A DNA stretch of 64,000 nt, taken from Stenotrophomonas mori. GTDB taxonomy: Bacteria; Pseudomonadota; Gammaproteobacteria; Xanthomonadales; Xanthomonadaceae. The stretch covers positions 177,263 to 241,262 of the forward strand of contig NZ_JAIKTS010000005.1 in NCBI RefSeq assembly GCF_023556335.1, in the 5' to 3' direction. Both the position numbers and the translations under genes were made by a program. The notes under the pieces are model-generated. The model had not been told where the DNA came from. It worked only from the letters and a program-made list of their open reading frames with translations, and did not search any database. Shown piece by piece: positions 17,396-26,365 of the stretch (position 1 is its first letter; each line of letters opens with the position of its first letter).

Positions 17396-17503
17396 ACCGG
17401 TTGAGTGCGCCGGGATGGAAAGGAACCCGCTGATGATGTGTCGTGATGCCGGAAAGCAGGGCCGCCCGGACGGCAGGGGAACAAGGCTGTACGGGAGAGA
17501 GCG

Positions 17504-20500
17504 ATGAACAGCTTGCGCGATGCCATGAGCCATGCGGCGCTTGGCTGGGTCAAGCCGGAGCTTGACGAGATCCTGCGCCAGGCGCGCAACGAGATCGAGT
17601 ATTTCGTCGAAGAGCCCGGCGATGCCGGGCGCATGCGCTTCTGCGCCGGCTACCTGCACCAGGTGCAGGGCACCCTGCGCATGCTCGAACTGTATGCGCC
17701 GGCGATGGTGGCCGAGGAGCTCGAGCGCCTGGCCGTGGCCGTGGGCGAGGGGGGCGTGGCCGATCCGCAGGACGCCTGCGCGACCCTGATGCGCGGCACC
17801 GTGCTGCTGCCGGACTACCTGGAGCGGCTGCAGAACGGGCACCGCGACATCCCCATCGTGCTGCTGCCGCTGCTCAACGAGATCCGTGCGGCGCGCGCCG
17901 CCGAGGGCGTCAGCGAGGGCGTGCTGCTGGCCTTCGACCCCGAGGCCGGCAAGGCCAGCGAGGCGGAGCTGGAGCACGCGCGCGGCAGCCTGGCCGGGCG
18001 CAACCGTGAGCTGCTCGATACGGTCGGCAACGCGGTCAAGGAAGAGCTGCTGCGGATCAAGGACGCGCTCGACCTGCATGTGCGCATGGGCGGGGACGCG
18101 GCCGAGCTGCAGGCCCAGGTCAACGAGCTGGGTGCGGTCGCCGACACGCTCGGCATGATGGGGCTGGACGTGGCCCGCGGCATGGTGGCGCGGCAGCACG
18201 AGGCGCTGCGCGACGTGGTTGCCGGCCAGCGCGCCATCGACGACAACCTGTTGCTGGACATCGCCGGTGCACTGCTCTACGTGGACGCCTCGCTGGACGA
18301 TCAGGTTGCCTACCTGGGCGCGACCCTGGACGGCGACGAGGACCCGGCCTCGGTGGAGATCCGGCGCACGGTGGAGGTGCTGGCGAACGAGGCGATCGGC
18401 AACTTCGCCGCCGCCCGCGAAGCCTTCGTGGCCTTCATCGAAACCAATTGGGACCACCAGCGCCTGCGCGACGTGCCGCGCCTGCTCGACGAGGTCGCCG
18501 GCGCGCTGCGCATGCTCGACCTGCAGCCGCCCGCGGACTACATGGAGGGGGTGCGCCAGTACATCGATGTCGAGCTGATCGGACGCCGGCGGATACCGGG
18601 CGGGCGCCAGCTGGACACCCTGGCCGACGCGATGGCCAGCCTCGAGTACTACCTGGAAGCGCTGCGCGAGCGCCGTCCGGGGCGCGAGGAGATCCTCGAC
18701 ATAACCCGCAGCAGCCTGGAGGCGCTGCGCTACTGGCCGCTGCCTGCGGTCGAGCCTGTCGAACGCGCGGTTCCGCCCACGGTCCCCGTGCCGGAGACGT
18801 CGTTTGCCGCGGTGGAGCCGCCGCCCGTTGCCGTGGAGCCCCCCGCCATCGTGGAGCCGCCACCGCCGGCCGCCGCCGAGGCGCCGCCGCCGCGTGCAGC
18901 AGCACCGCTGCTGTTCGCGGCCGCCATCCATGCCCGCCCGGCGCCGCCCGAGACGGCTCCGGTCTTCGACCCGGTTGTCGCCGAGCTGCCGGCCGACCCG
19001 CCGCCAGTGCCGGAAGCCGGTCCGCTGGACGTGGCGGTACCGCACAGCGCCTCCACGGAGGCGGCCGGCAACCCCGGCGACGTGACGGCGGATGCCGGCA
19101 CGGCCGCCGCTGCGGACAGCGGCGATACGCCTGGCGTGTTCGACCCCATCGCGGCCGAATGGCCGGCGCCGGTGGCCGCCGATGATGCGTCGCCGCCAGT
19201 GTTCGCGGTCGACCCGGTACCGCCGCCCGCCGCACCGACCCCACCGGTCGAACCGGTCGAACCGGCGGGCGAGGAGCCCTGGCTGTCGTGGACGCCGCCG
19301 GAGCCGGACGCGACGCCGCATGGCAGTGCCGGTACGGACGTGCCTGTGCCGCCACCGGGGGGCATCGCCGCGCTGCTGCACGACAATGCGCTGTCGGCCG
19401 TTCCGGTCGAGGATGCCGCCGGCGCCCGCGCCGACAGTGACGCCACGGCGCTACCGACGCCGGCCGGGAGCGACGCCGAGGCGCAGGCGGTGGAGCAGGA
19501 GATGGCGGCCTTCATGGCCGACCTGGACAAGGCCGCGGCCGCTTTCGATCCCTTTGCGCGGCCTGCGGTGCCGGCCGCGGCTGTGCCGCCGTCCCCGGCT
19601 CCCGCGCAGGTGCAGGAACCGGTGCAGGAACCGGTGCAGGAACCGGCCGCGGCGGCATCGCTGCCGGCGGTATCCGAGGGCGTGGAGGGCGGCTTCGACG
19701 AGGACGCCGACCAGATCGACGAGGACATCCGCGAGGTCTTCATCGAGGAGTTCGACGAGGAACTGCTGAACCTGGGGCAGCTGCTGCCGGCATGGCGTGC
19801 GGCGCCCGACGACCTGGAGCGCCTGCGCCCGCTGCGGCGCGTGTTCCATACCCTGAAGGGCAGCGGCCGCCTGGTCGGCGCGCGCGCGCTCGGCGAATTC
19901 AGCTGGAAGATCGAAGGCATGCTCAACCGCGTGCTCGACGGCAGCCGCCGCGCCAGCCCGGCGGTGGTGGCGATGGTCGAGCAGGCCTTCGAGGTGCTGC
20001 CGCAGTTCAATGCCGCGCTGCGCGACGGCGGGCGGATCCAGGCCGACGTGCTCGGCATGCAGGCCGTCGCCGACCGCGTGGGTGCGGGCGAGGAAGCCTT
20101 CCACGTGGCCCCGGCGGCCGCCGCGGAGGCCGCCGCGGTCCCGGCCGCCACCGGTACGCCGGCGGCGGTGGACAGCGTGCTGCGCGAGATCCTGGAGGCC
20201 GAGGTGCGCCAGCACCTGGCGACCATGGAGGACTGGCTGTCGCACGCGCGGCAGGGGCCGCAGCCGGTGGACGAAGCGTTGCTGCGCGCGGTGCACACCA
20301 TGAGCGGTGCGTTCGCGATGACCGAGGTGCCGGAGATCACCGCCGTCACCGCGCAGGCCGAGTCGTTCGCCAAGCGGCTGCTCGCCAATGGCCGGTTGGC
20401 CACCGCCGAGGGCGTTGCCGCCCTGGACGAGGCCGCGCGCGCCATCGCGACCACCATGCAGGCGCTGCAGGCGCCGTCGCCGCTGATCCCGCCGTTCGCG

Positions 20501-23500
20501 CCGCTGGCCACCCGCCTGCAGGCGCTGGCCGATGCGCTGCCGGAAGCCCAGTGGCCGCCGCTGGTGATCGAGGATGAGGGCGACGCGCCGGAGATCGCGG
20601 GCGACGCGCCGCCGTCGCTCGAGGTGCCGGCCGCGGTGCCGGTGGCCGAGGAGCTGGGCAGCATCAACGACCTGTCCGCCTATTTCGATCCGAGCCTGCT
20701 GGAGGCGTCGTTCGGCGAGGCCATGAGCGTATCCCCGGCCCCCGGGGCGGCGGATGCCGATGCCCCGCCGCTGGACGACCATGCCCCGCCGCCGGAGGCG
20801 CCTTCGCTGGCCGTTGCCGGCGGTGAAGCGGATCCCGGCGTGCCCGGTCCGTTGGACCTGGTGCTGGATGACGACGTCCCGCTGTCGCTGGAAGAGATCG
20901 AAGCGATCGAGGACACACCGGCCGCGGGCTGGACCCTGGAGCCGGCGGATGCATCCGCCAGCGAGCTCCAGTTGGATGCCATGCCGTCCGCGGACGAGGG
21001 CGAGGACGCTGGACTCGGCGACATGCCCCACTGGGCCCTGGAACCGGACGCGGAGCCGGCGCCGGAGCCGCTCGCCGCGGCGCCGGAGGCACCGCCGGCC
21101 GAGGCCGAAGCAGCCGTTTACGGATCATCGCCCCTGGAACCGTGGGCAGACGTGGCGGTCCCCGCTTCCGCGGACATCCCGCCGGCGGAGGCGGGAGACA
21201 CCTCCGCGCCGGCCGGCGGCGAGGCCCGCGACGCGCAAGCGGCGCCGGCCATGCCTGCACCGGCGGCCGCGGCGCTGGACGCCGGCCCGCTCGGCTTCGA
21301 CGACCTGGGCACCGAGCTGGTGGACATCTTCGTCGAGGAGGGCAAGGACCTGCTCGACCATTGCGACCGCCTGATCAGCGGGCTGCGCTCGGCGCCGGGC
21401 GACCGCGGGCTGCTGGGCGGGTTGCAGCGCGACCTGCACACGCTCAAGGGCGGCGCACGCATGGCCGGGATCAACGCCATCGGCGATCTCGGCCACGCGA
21501 TCGAATCGCTGCTGGAAGCGGTGGCCGGCAACCGTACCGAGCTGGAGCGCGGCGACGTGCAGCTGCTGGAGCGCGGTTTCGACCACCTGCACCAGCTGCT
21601 GCTCCAGACCGGTGCGCACCGCTCGGTGCCGATGCCGGTGGACCTGATCGAGGCCTTCGAACAGCGCACCGGCGGACAGGGCGATGCCCGCCCGGTGGTG
21701 GACGGGAATGGCGACGACGCGCTGTCGTTGACGCCCTTCGTGCCGGCCTACCCGGATCCGGCCGACGACCGGACCGCGGAGACGCCGGAGGCCCCCGTGC
21801 CGGCCGCTGTGGACTCCGCCGTGGACGCCACCGGGGCCGCTGCGGCGGTGGGGGAAGCGGCGGCCGCCGCCGGCTCCGAGCCTGCCGCGGTGGCGCCGCA
21901 GGCTGCGGCCGAGAGCCTGCCGCCGCCCGCCGATCCGCATCCCGACCCCGCTACGGCCGGGGCCATGGACGAGCCCGGGCCTGCCGCGGTAGAGCCCGCG
22001 GCGGCCTGGCGCGCGCCAGCCCCCGTGCCGGTGCCGCCGGTCCAGGACCCGCGGCCGGTCGAGCCGCTGTCCGAGCCGGTGGAGGAAGACGCCGCGGCCG
22101 ACACCGGGGCGGTGGCCGGTACCCGGGAGCAGGTCCGCGTCCGCGCCGACCTGCTCGACCGCCTGGTCAACCATGCCGGCGAGGTGGCCATCTACCGGTC
22201 GCGCCTGGAGCAGCAGCTGGGTGCCTTCCGCAGCGCCATGGCCGAGCTGGACCGCACCAATGCGCGCCTGCGCGACCAGCTGCGGCGCCTGGACCTGGAA
22301 ACCGAAGCGCAGATCGTGGCGCGCTACCGGCGCGAGCAGGAACAGGCCGACCATGCGTTCGATCCACTGGAACTGGACCGGTTCTCGACGCTGCAGCAGC
22401 TCAGCCGCGCGCTGAACGAATCCGCGGCCGACCTGGGGGGCCTGCAGGGCGTGCTCGACGACCTGGCCCGCAACTACGACGGGCTGCTGCAACAGCAGTC
22501 GCGGGTGAGCTCCGAACTGCAGGACGGGCTGATGCGCGCGCGCATGGTGCCGTTCGACGGGCTGGTGCCGCGGCTGCGCCGGGTGGTGCGGCAGGCGGCG
22601 CAGGACAGCGGCAAGCAGGTCCACCTGGAGCTGGAGGGCACCCACGGCGAACTGGACCGCAACGTCCTCGACCGCATGGTCGCGCCGCTGGAACACATGC
22701 TGCGCAACTCCGTGGCCCATGGCCTGGAGACGCCCGCGCAGCGCCTGGCCGCGGGCAAGCCCGAAGAAGGCCGGATCACCCTGCGGTTGCGCCGGGAAGG
22801 GTCGGAAGTGGTGCTGGAAGTCGCCGATGACGGCGTCGGCCTGGACCGCGAGGCGATCCGCCGCCGCGGCGAGCAGCGCGGCCTGGTGCGCGCGGGCGAG
22901 ACGCTGGACGAGGCGCAGCTGGACAACCTGATCTTCGCCTCGGGCTTCAGCACCAGCGAACAGGTCAGCCAGCTGGCCGGGCGCGGTGTCGGCATGGACG
23001 TGGTGCGCAACGAGGTGCGCCAGCTCGGCGGCTCGGTGGACATCCACTCCGTGCGCGGCAGCGGCGCCCGCTTCACCCTGCGCCTGCCGCAGACGCTGGC
23101 GGTCACCCAGGCGGTGTTCGTGCGCATCGGCGACACCACCTTCGCGGTGCCGGTGGCGTCGGTCAGCGGCATCGGCCGCATCGCCCGCGAGCGCTTCGAA
23201 TCCGGCCAGGGCGGCTACCACTACAACGGCGAGGACTTCGCCCTGCACGACCTCGGTACCCTGGTCGGGCAGGCCGCGGCCAAGGCCGAAGGGCAGCCGC
23301 AGGTCCCGCTGCTGCTGGTGCGCGCCGGCGACCTGCGGGTCGCGGTGGCCATCGACCAGGTGCTGGGCAACCGCGAGATCGTGGTCAAGCCGGTGGGCCT
23401 GCAGATCGCGTCGGTGCCGGGCATCTACGGCGCCACCATCACCGGCGAAGGCAACGTGGTGGTGATCCTGGACATCGCGCCGCTGGTACGCCGGCACCTG

Positions 23501-23932
23501 GCGCAGCCGCAGGCGCAGGTGGTGGACGCACCGGCCAGCGACCAGCACCACGCACCGCTGGTGATGGTGGTGGACGACTCGCTGACCATGCGCAAGGTGA
23601 CCGGCCGCGTGCTGGAGCGACACAACTTCGAGGTGGTGGCCGCGCGCGACGGGGTGGAAGCCCTGGAGCGGCTGGAGGAGCGGGTACCGGACCTGATGCT
23701 GCTGGACATCGAGATGCCGCGCATGGACGGCTACGAGCTGGCCACCGCGATGCGGGCCGATCCGCGCTACAAGGACGTGCCGATCGTGATGATCACCTCG
23801 CGCAGTGGCGACAAGCACCGCCAGCGCGCCTTCGAGATCGGCGTGCAGCGCTATCTTGGCAAGCCGTACCAGGAGCTGGATCTGATGCGCAATGTCTATG
23901 ACCTGCTGGGGATCGCCCGTGTCCGCGAATGA
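17504..23932 (+). CDS. chpA: Hybrid histidine kinase ChpA (PilL type)
   Basis: A 2142-residue CheA-type kinase of the Pil-Chp system. Several Hpt modules are separated by long Ala/Pro/Glu-rich linkers: an N-terminal Hpt-like domain (His52, YLHQVQGTL), then His782 (HTLKGSGRLVG), a degenerate one at His931 (HTMSGAF) and His1312 (HTLKGGARMAG). A dimerisation helix begins near 1540. The HATPase holds HMLRNSVAHGLE (N box, about 1720), DDGVGLD and GRGVGMD (about 1827). A CheW domain (about 1865-2003) and a C-terminal receiver with Asp2068 (LLDIEMPRMDGY) follow. Three in-frame 12-bp repeats (VQEP) lie near 19610-19645 in a linker. The stop overlaps the next gene by 14 bp. Confidence 0.93.
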   Translation: MNSLRDAMSHAALGWVKPELDEILRQARNEIEYFVEEPGDAGRMRFCAGYLHQVQGTLRMLELYAPAMVAEELERLAVAVGEGGVADPQDACATLMRGTVLLPDYLERLQNGHRDIPIVLLPLLNEIRAARAAEGVSEGVLLAFDPEAGKASEAELEHARGSLAGRNRELLDTVGNAVKEELLRIKDALDLHVRMGGDAAELQAQVNELGAVADTLGMMGLDVARGMVARQHEALRDVVAGQRAIDDNLLLDIAGALLYVDASLDDQVAYLGATLDGDEDPASVEIRRTVEVLANEAIGNFAAAREAFVAFIETNWDHQRLRDVPRLLDEVAGALRMLDLQPPADYMEGVRQYIDVELIGRRRIPGGRQLDTLADAMASLEYYLEALRERRPGREEILDITRSSLEALRYWPLPAVEPVERAVPPTVPVPETSFAAVEPPPVAVEPPAIVEPPPPAAAEAPPPRAAAPLLFAAAIHARPAPPETAPVFDPVVAELPADPPPVPEAGPLDVAVPHSASTEAAGNPGDVTADAGTAAAADSGDTPGVFDPIAAEWPAPVAADDASPPVFAVDPVPPPAAPTPPVEPVEPAGEEPWLSWTPPEPDATPHGSAGTDVPVPPPGGIAALLHDNALSAVPVEDAAGARADSDATALPTPAGSDAEAQAVEQEMAAFMADLDKAAAAFDPFARPAVPAAAVPPSPAPAQVQEPVQEPVQEPAAAASLPAVSEGVEGGFDEDADQIDEDIREVFIEEFDEELLNLGQLLPAWRAAPDDLERLRPLRRVFHTLKGSGRLVGARALGEFSWKIEGMLNRVLDGSRRASPAVVAMVEQAFEVLPQFNAALRDGGRIQADVLGMQAVADRVGAGEEAFHVAPAAAAEAAAVPAATGTPAAVDSVLREILEAEVRQHLATMEDWLSHARQGPQPVDEALLRAVHTMSGAFAMTEVPEITAVTAQAESFAKRLLANGRLATAEGVAALDEAARAIATTMQALQAPSPLIPPFAPLATRLQALADALPEAQWPPLVIEDEGDAPEIAGDAPPSLEVPAAVPVAEELGSINDLSAYFDPSLLEASFGEAMSVSPAPGAADADAPPLDDHAPPPEAPSLAVAGGEADPGVPGPLDLVLDDDVPLSLEEIEAIEDTPAAGWTLEPADASASELQLDAMPSADEGEDAGLGDMPHWALEPDAEPAPEPLAAAPEAPPAEAEAAVYGSSPLEPWADVAVPASADIPPAEAGDTSAPAGGEARDAQAAPAMPAPAAAALDAGPLGFDDLGTELVDIFVEEGKDLLDHCDRLISGLRSAPGDRGLLGGLQRDLHTLKGGARMAGINAIGDLGHAIESLLEAVAGNRTELERGDVQLLERGFDHLHQLLLQTGAHRSVPMPVDLIEAFEQRTGGQGDARPVVDGNGDDALSLTPFVPAYPDPADDRTAETPEAPVPAAVDSAVDATGAAAAVGEAAAAAGSEPAAVAPQAAAESLPPPADPHPDPATAGAMDEPGPAAVEPAAAWRAPAPVPVPPVQDPRPVEPLSEPVEEDAAADTGAVAGTREQVRVRADLLDRLVNHAGEVAIYRSRLEQQLGAFRSAMAELDRTNARLRDQLRRLDLETEAQIVARYRREQEQADHAFDPLELDRFSTLQQLSRALNESAADLGGLQGVLDDLARNYDGLLQQQSRVSSELQDGLMRARMVPFDGLVPRLRRVVRQAAQDSGKQVHLELEGTHGELDRNVLDRMVAPLEHMLRNSVAHGLETPAQRLAAGKPEEGRITLRLRREGSEVVLEVADDGVGLDREAIRRRGEQRGLVRAGETLDEAQLDNLIFASGFSTSEQVSQLAGRGVGMDVVRNEVRQLGGSVDIHSVRGSGARFTLRLPQTLAVTQAVFVRIGDTTFAVPVASVSGIGRIARERFESGQGGYHYNGEDFALHDLGTLVGQAAAKAEGQPQVPLLLVRAGDLRVAVAIDQVLGNREIVVKPVGLQIASVPGIYGATITGEGNVVVILDIAPLVRRHLAQPQAQVVDAPASDQHHAPLVMVVDDSLTMRKVTGRVLERHNFEVVAARDGVEALERLEERVPDLMLLDIEMPRMDGYELATAMRADPRYKDVPIVMITSRSGDKHRQRAFEIGVQRYLGKPYQELDLMRNVYDLLGIARVRE

Positions 23933-25286
23933 CCGTCACCAAGCCCGGCCGGTGGCCCTGCTGGCGCGCGCCGGCGCCGCCCGCGAGCGCCTGAAGGAGG
24001 CGGTGCTGGCCGCCGGCGGTCGCCTGGTGCTGGAGGAGGATCCCAATGCCCTGCAGGCGGCGTCGCTGCAGGCGGCGTCGGTGGAGCTGGTGCTGGTCGC
24101 GCTGGAACCGGCGGTGGAAGACGCCCTGGAGCGTCTGGAGCCGGTGCTGCAGGCGCCGCACCTGAACCTCATGTTCGAGGAAGCCGAGCTGGCCGCGCGC
24201 CGCGAAGGCTGGGATGCGCAGCGCTGGACGCGGCACCTGGCGGCCAAGCTGCAGGGGCACGACAACGTGCTGCCCCCCGGACAGGAACCGGAAGCGCCGG
24301 CATTGCCCGAGCAGCTGGAGCCGGGCATGCCCCAGCGCCCGGCCGAACGCCACGCCGATGCGCCGCTGCAGTTCCACCTGGACGAGGCCGAGCAGCATGC
24401 CGGTACGGTGCCCAACGACGGCCTGTACGTCGCGCCCGCGGCGCGTGCCGACGAGCGGCCGGAAGTGCTGAGTTTCGAAGAGCTGCTCGCGCGCGCGCCG
24501 GTGGCACCGGCGCCGCTGCCCGAGCCGCCGCCGGCCGCAACCCCGACCCCGGCCGCGGTGGCACCGCCGCCGCTGCCGCTGCCGTCCGGATCTTCCGACG
24601 CCCCGGCCCCGGCACGCGGGGGCTTCCAGGACTGGGCGCTGCTGGACGACGACGCCTACGAGGCACCGGTGGCGTCCCCGTCGCCGGCTGCCACGCCGGT
24701 GGCGCTCGAGCGCCTGTTGCCGGAATCGCTGTCGCTGGTCGAGCTGGAGCCGGAGACCCGCGCCGCGGAGACCGGCGCCGTGCTGTTGCTGGCCGGCATC
24801 GGTGGCCCGGACGCGGTGCGCCGCCTGCTGGCCAGCCTGCCGGCGGAGTTTCCCTTGCCGGTGCTGGTGCAGATGCGCCTGGACGGCGGCCGCTACGCCA
24901 ACCTGGTCAAGCAGATGGCGCGTGCGGCGACCCTGCCGGTCGCGCTGGCGGCCGCTGGCCAGCCGCTGGCCGCCGGCAACGTCTACATCCTCCAGGAGGG
25001 GGTGGGCGTGGCCGGTGGCGAGGATGCGCTGCGCTTCATCGATACCACGGCACCGTTGCTGCCGGCATTGCCGGCGCAGCGCGGCGCGGTGGTGCTGCTC
25101 AGCGGTGCCGACACCGCCCTGGTGCCGGACGTGCTCGCGTTCGCCGAGCGCGGCGGCTGGATCGCTGGCCAGAGCGGGGAGGGCTGCTACGACCCCGAGG
25201 CCGCCAACCACCTGGCGGCGGCCGGGCACCCCTCCGGCACCCCGGAGCACCTGGCCGGCGAACTCGCGCAGCGCAGTGAGCAATGA
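23919..25286 (+). CDS. chpB: CheB-like (ChpB) protein with degenerate active site
   Basis: A 455-residue protein. Residues 1-100 resemble a divergent regulatory region, 100-270 is a Pro/Ala-rich linker, and about 285-440 aligns by eye to the CheB methylesterase domain (AGIGGPDAVRRLLASLP, GNVYILQEG). The CheB catalytic Ser (GASTGG) is replaced in LAGIGG and the catalytic His (QHMP) in VQMRLD, so esterase activity is unlikely. The start is GTG 23919, inside the chpA 3' end (14-bp overlap), which gives translational coupling and the protein start VSANDRHQARP. Its place between chpA and chpC supports the ChpB name. A scaffolding or regulatory role is inferred. Confidence 0.75.
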   Translation: MSANDRHQARPVALLARAGAARERLKEAVLAAGGRLVLEEDPNALQAASLQAASVELVLVALEPAVEDALERLEPVLQAPHLNLMFEEAELAARREGWDAQRWTRHLAAKLQGHDNVLPPGQEPEAPALPEQLEPGMPQRPAERHADAPLQFHLDEAEQHAGTVPNDGLYVAPAARADERPEVLSFEELLARAPVAPAPLPEPPPAATPTPAAVAPPPLPLPSGSSDAPAPARGGFQDWALLDDDAYEAPVASPSPAATPVALERLLPESLSLVELEPETRAAETGAVLLLAGIGGPDAVRRLLASLPAEFPLPVLVQMRLDGGRYANLVKQMARAATLPVALAAAGQPLAAGNVYILQEGVGVAGGEDALRFIDTTAPLLPALPAQRGAVVLLSGADTALVPDVLAFAERGGWIAGQSGEGCYDPEAANHLAAAGHPSGTPEHLAGELAQRSEQ

Positions 25287-25292
25287 CCGCCG

Positions 25293-25320
25293 GGCGTGCC
25301 GCGGTTGTGCGCGGCACGCC
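25293..25320 (+). other. Perfect hairpin between chpB and chpC
   Basis: An 11-bp perfect stem GGCGTGCCGCG/CGCGGCACGCC with a 6-nt loop, beginning 7 bp after the chpB stop. There is no T-run. It may act as a processing or mRNA-stabilising element that sets the chpC level apart from upstream genes. Confidence 0.5.
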
Positions 25321-25382
25321 GATGAACGCCGCCGGGCACTGCCTGCGGGCACGCCGACGGCCCCCCGTGCAAGGAACCGACC

Positions 25383-25856
25383 ATGAGCTACACCAGCAAC
25401 GATGAAGTCCGCGGCGTCCTGATCCAGGCCGGCAAGGAACGCGTGCTGCTGCCCAACGCGACCGTCGCCGAGATGATGTCGCGGGTGGCGGTGGAGCCCG
25501 TCGCCGGCGCGCCGGCCTGGCTGGCCGGACGCATCGCCTGGCAGGGCTGGGACGTGCCCTTGTTGTCGTATGCGCGCTTCAGCGGTTTCGGCGACGAGCC
25601 GGTGACCGGCAACAACAAGGTGGTGGTGCTGAAGGCGCTCGGCGGCGATCCGGCGATGCCCTATTTCGCGCTGCTGACCCAGACCTTCCCGCAACTGATC
25701 GTGGTGCCGCGCGACGGCCTGCTGGCCGATGCGTCCGAGGAGAACCTGCCGCAGGGCGTGCACATGCGGGTACTGCTGGGCGAGCAGAACGCGCTGCTGC
25801 CGGACCTCGACGCGATCGAGCGCGCGGTGCTCGCCGCCCTGGCCGCGGCCGCCTGA
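25383..25856 (+). CDS. chpC: CheW-like protein ChpC
   Basis: A 157-residue CheW-type adaptor, the second CheW homologue of the cluster. The fold is supported by LLPNATVAEMMSRVAVEPV, APAWLAGRIAWQGWDVPLLSY and the conserved loop before FPQLIVVPRDG. It ends the pil-chp operon. In Pseudomonas, ChpC links other inputs to the ChpA kinase. The ATG follows an AAGGAAC ribosome site. A hairpin at 25887 follows the stop. Confidence 0.85.
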   Translation: MSYTSNDEVRGVLIQAGKERVLLPNATVAEMMSRVAVEPVAGAPAWLAGRIAWQGWDVPLLSYARFSGFGDEPVTGNNKVVVLKALGGDPAMPYFALLTQTFPQLIVVPRDGLLADASEENLPQGVHMRVLLGEQNALLPDLDAIERAVLAALAAAA

Positions 25857-25886
25857 GCGCGGCCGGAACAGCGGCAGCGCGTCCGT

Positions 25887-25915
25887 GCGGCGGGCACCGG
25901 GAGACCGCCCGCCGC
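25887..25915 (+). terminator. Hairpin after chpC
   Basis: Nine-bp arms GCGGCGGGC/GCCCGCCGC with an 11-nt loop, 30 bp past the chpC stop, followed by GTTGATTCC. T-poor, so moderate support only. Confidence 0.5.
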
Positions 25916-25970
25916 GTTGATTCCGGCTTTCACAGCCCCGGCCGCCGGCAGGGCTTCCATCGCACCGCTC

Positions 25971-26365
25971 CAGCGGGGCATGGCCCCGCTTCTACAGGCG
26001 GCGGGTCACCATGGCCCGGTCGCGCCGGGCCATGCCCGGTGGGGGTTTTTGCGGTGATGCCCCAGCGGGGCGTGGCCCCGCTTCTACAGGCGGCGGGTCA
26101 CCATGGCCCGGTCGCGCCGGGCCATGCCCGGTGGGGGTTTTTGCGGCGATGCCCCAGCGGGGCGCGGCCCCGCTTCTACAGGTGGCAGGCCACCACGGCC
26201 CGGTCGCGCCGGGCCATCCCCGGCGAGGGTTTTTTGCGGTGATGCCCCCGCGGGACGTGGCCCCGTTTCTACAGGCGGCGGGCCACCACGGTCCGGTAGC
26301 GCCGGGCCATGCCCGGCGACGGCCTTGGCGGTGATGCCCCCGCGGGGCGCGGCCCCGCGCTACAG
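25971..26365. repeat. Tandem array of paired REP-like hairpins (BIME-type)
   Basis: Four units of 92, 92, 93 and 92 bp, plus a fifth partial unit, fill the space between convergent chpC and rsmE and run into the rsmE 3' end. Each unit has two palindromes. One (GCGGGGC-N3-GCCCCGC) is followed by TTCTAC, so on the minus strand it reads GTAG-A-AGCGGGGC. The second (GCCGGGC-N3-GCCCGGC) is preceded by GTCG, or by GTAG in unit 4. GTAG heads next to a stem-loop are the signature of SMAG-type REPs of Stenotrophomonas. Units 1 and 2 are nearly identical and 3 and 4 more divergent, suggesting recent duplication. No RAYT transposase is in the window. Confidence 0.85.

Noticed and set aside
15209..19381. 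A 1390-codon open frame antisense to pilJ and chpA
   Set aside because: It mirrors the coding strand and is rich in Arg, Gly and His as expected for a GC-rich shadow; no domain or ribosome site is recognisable.
25971..26365. The 92-bp tandem array as a CRISPR
   Set aside because: Units are adjacent with no unique spacers, and each has two palindromes with GTAG-type heads; no cas genes are present.
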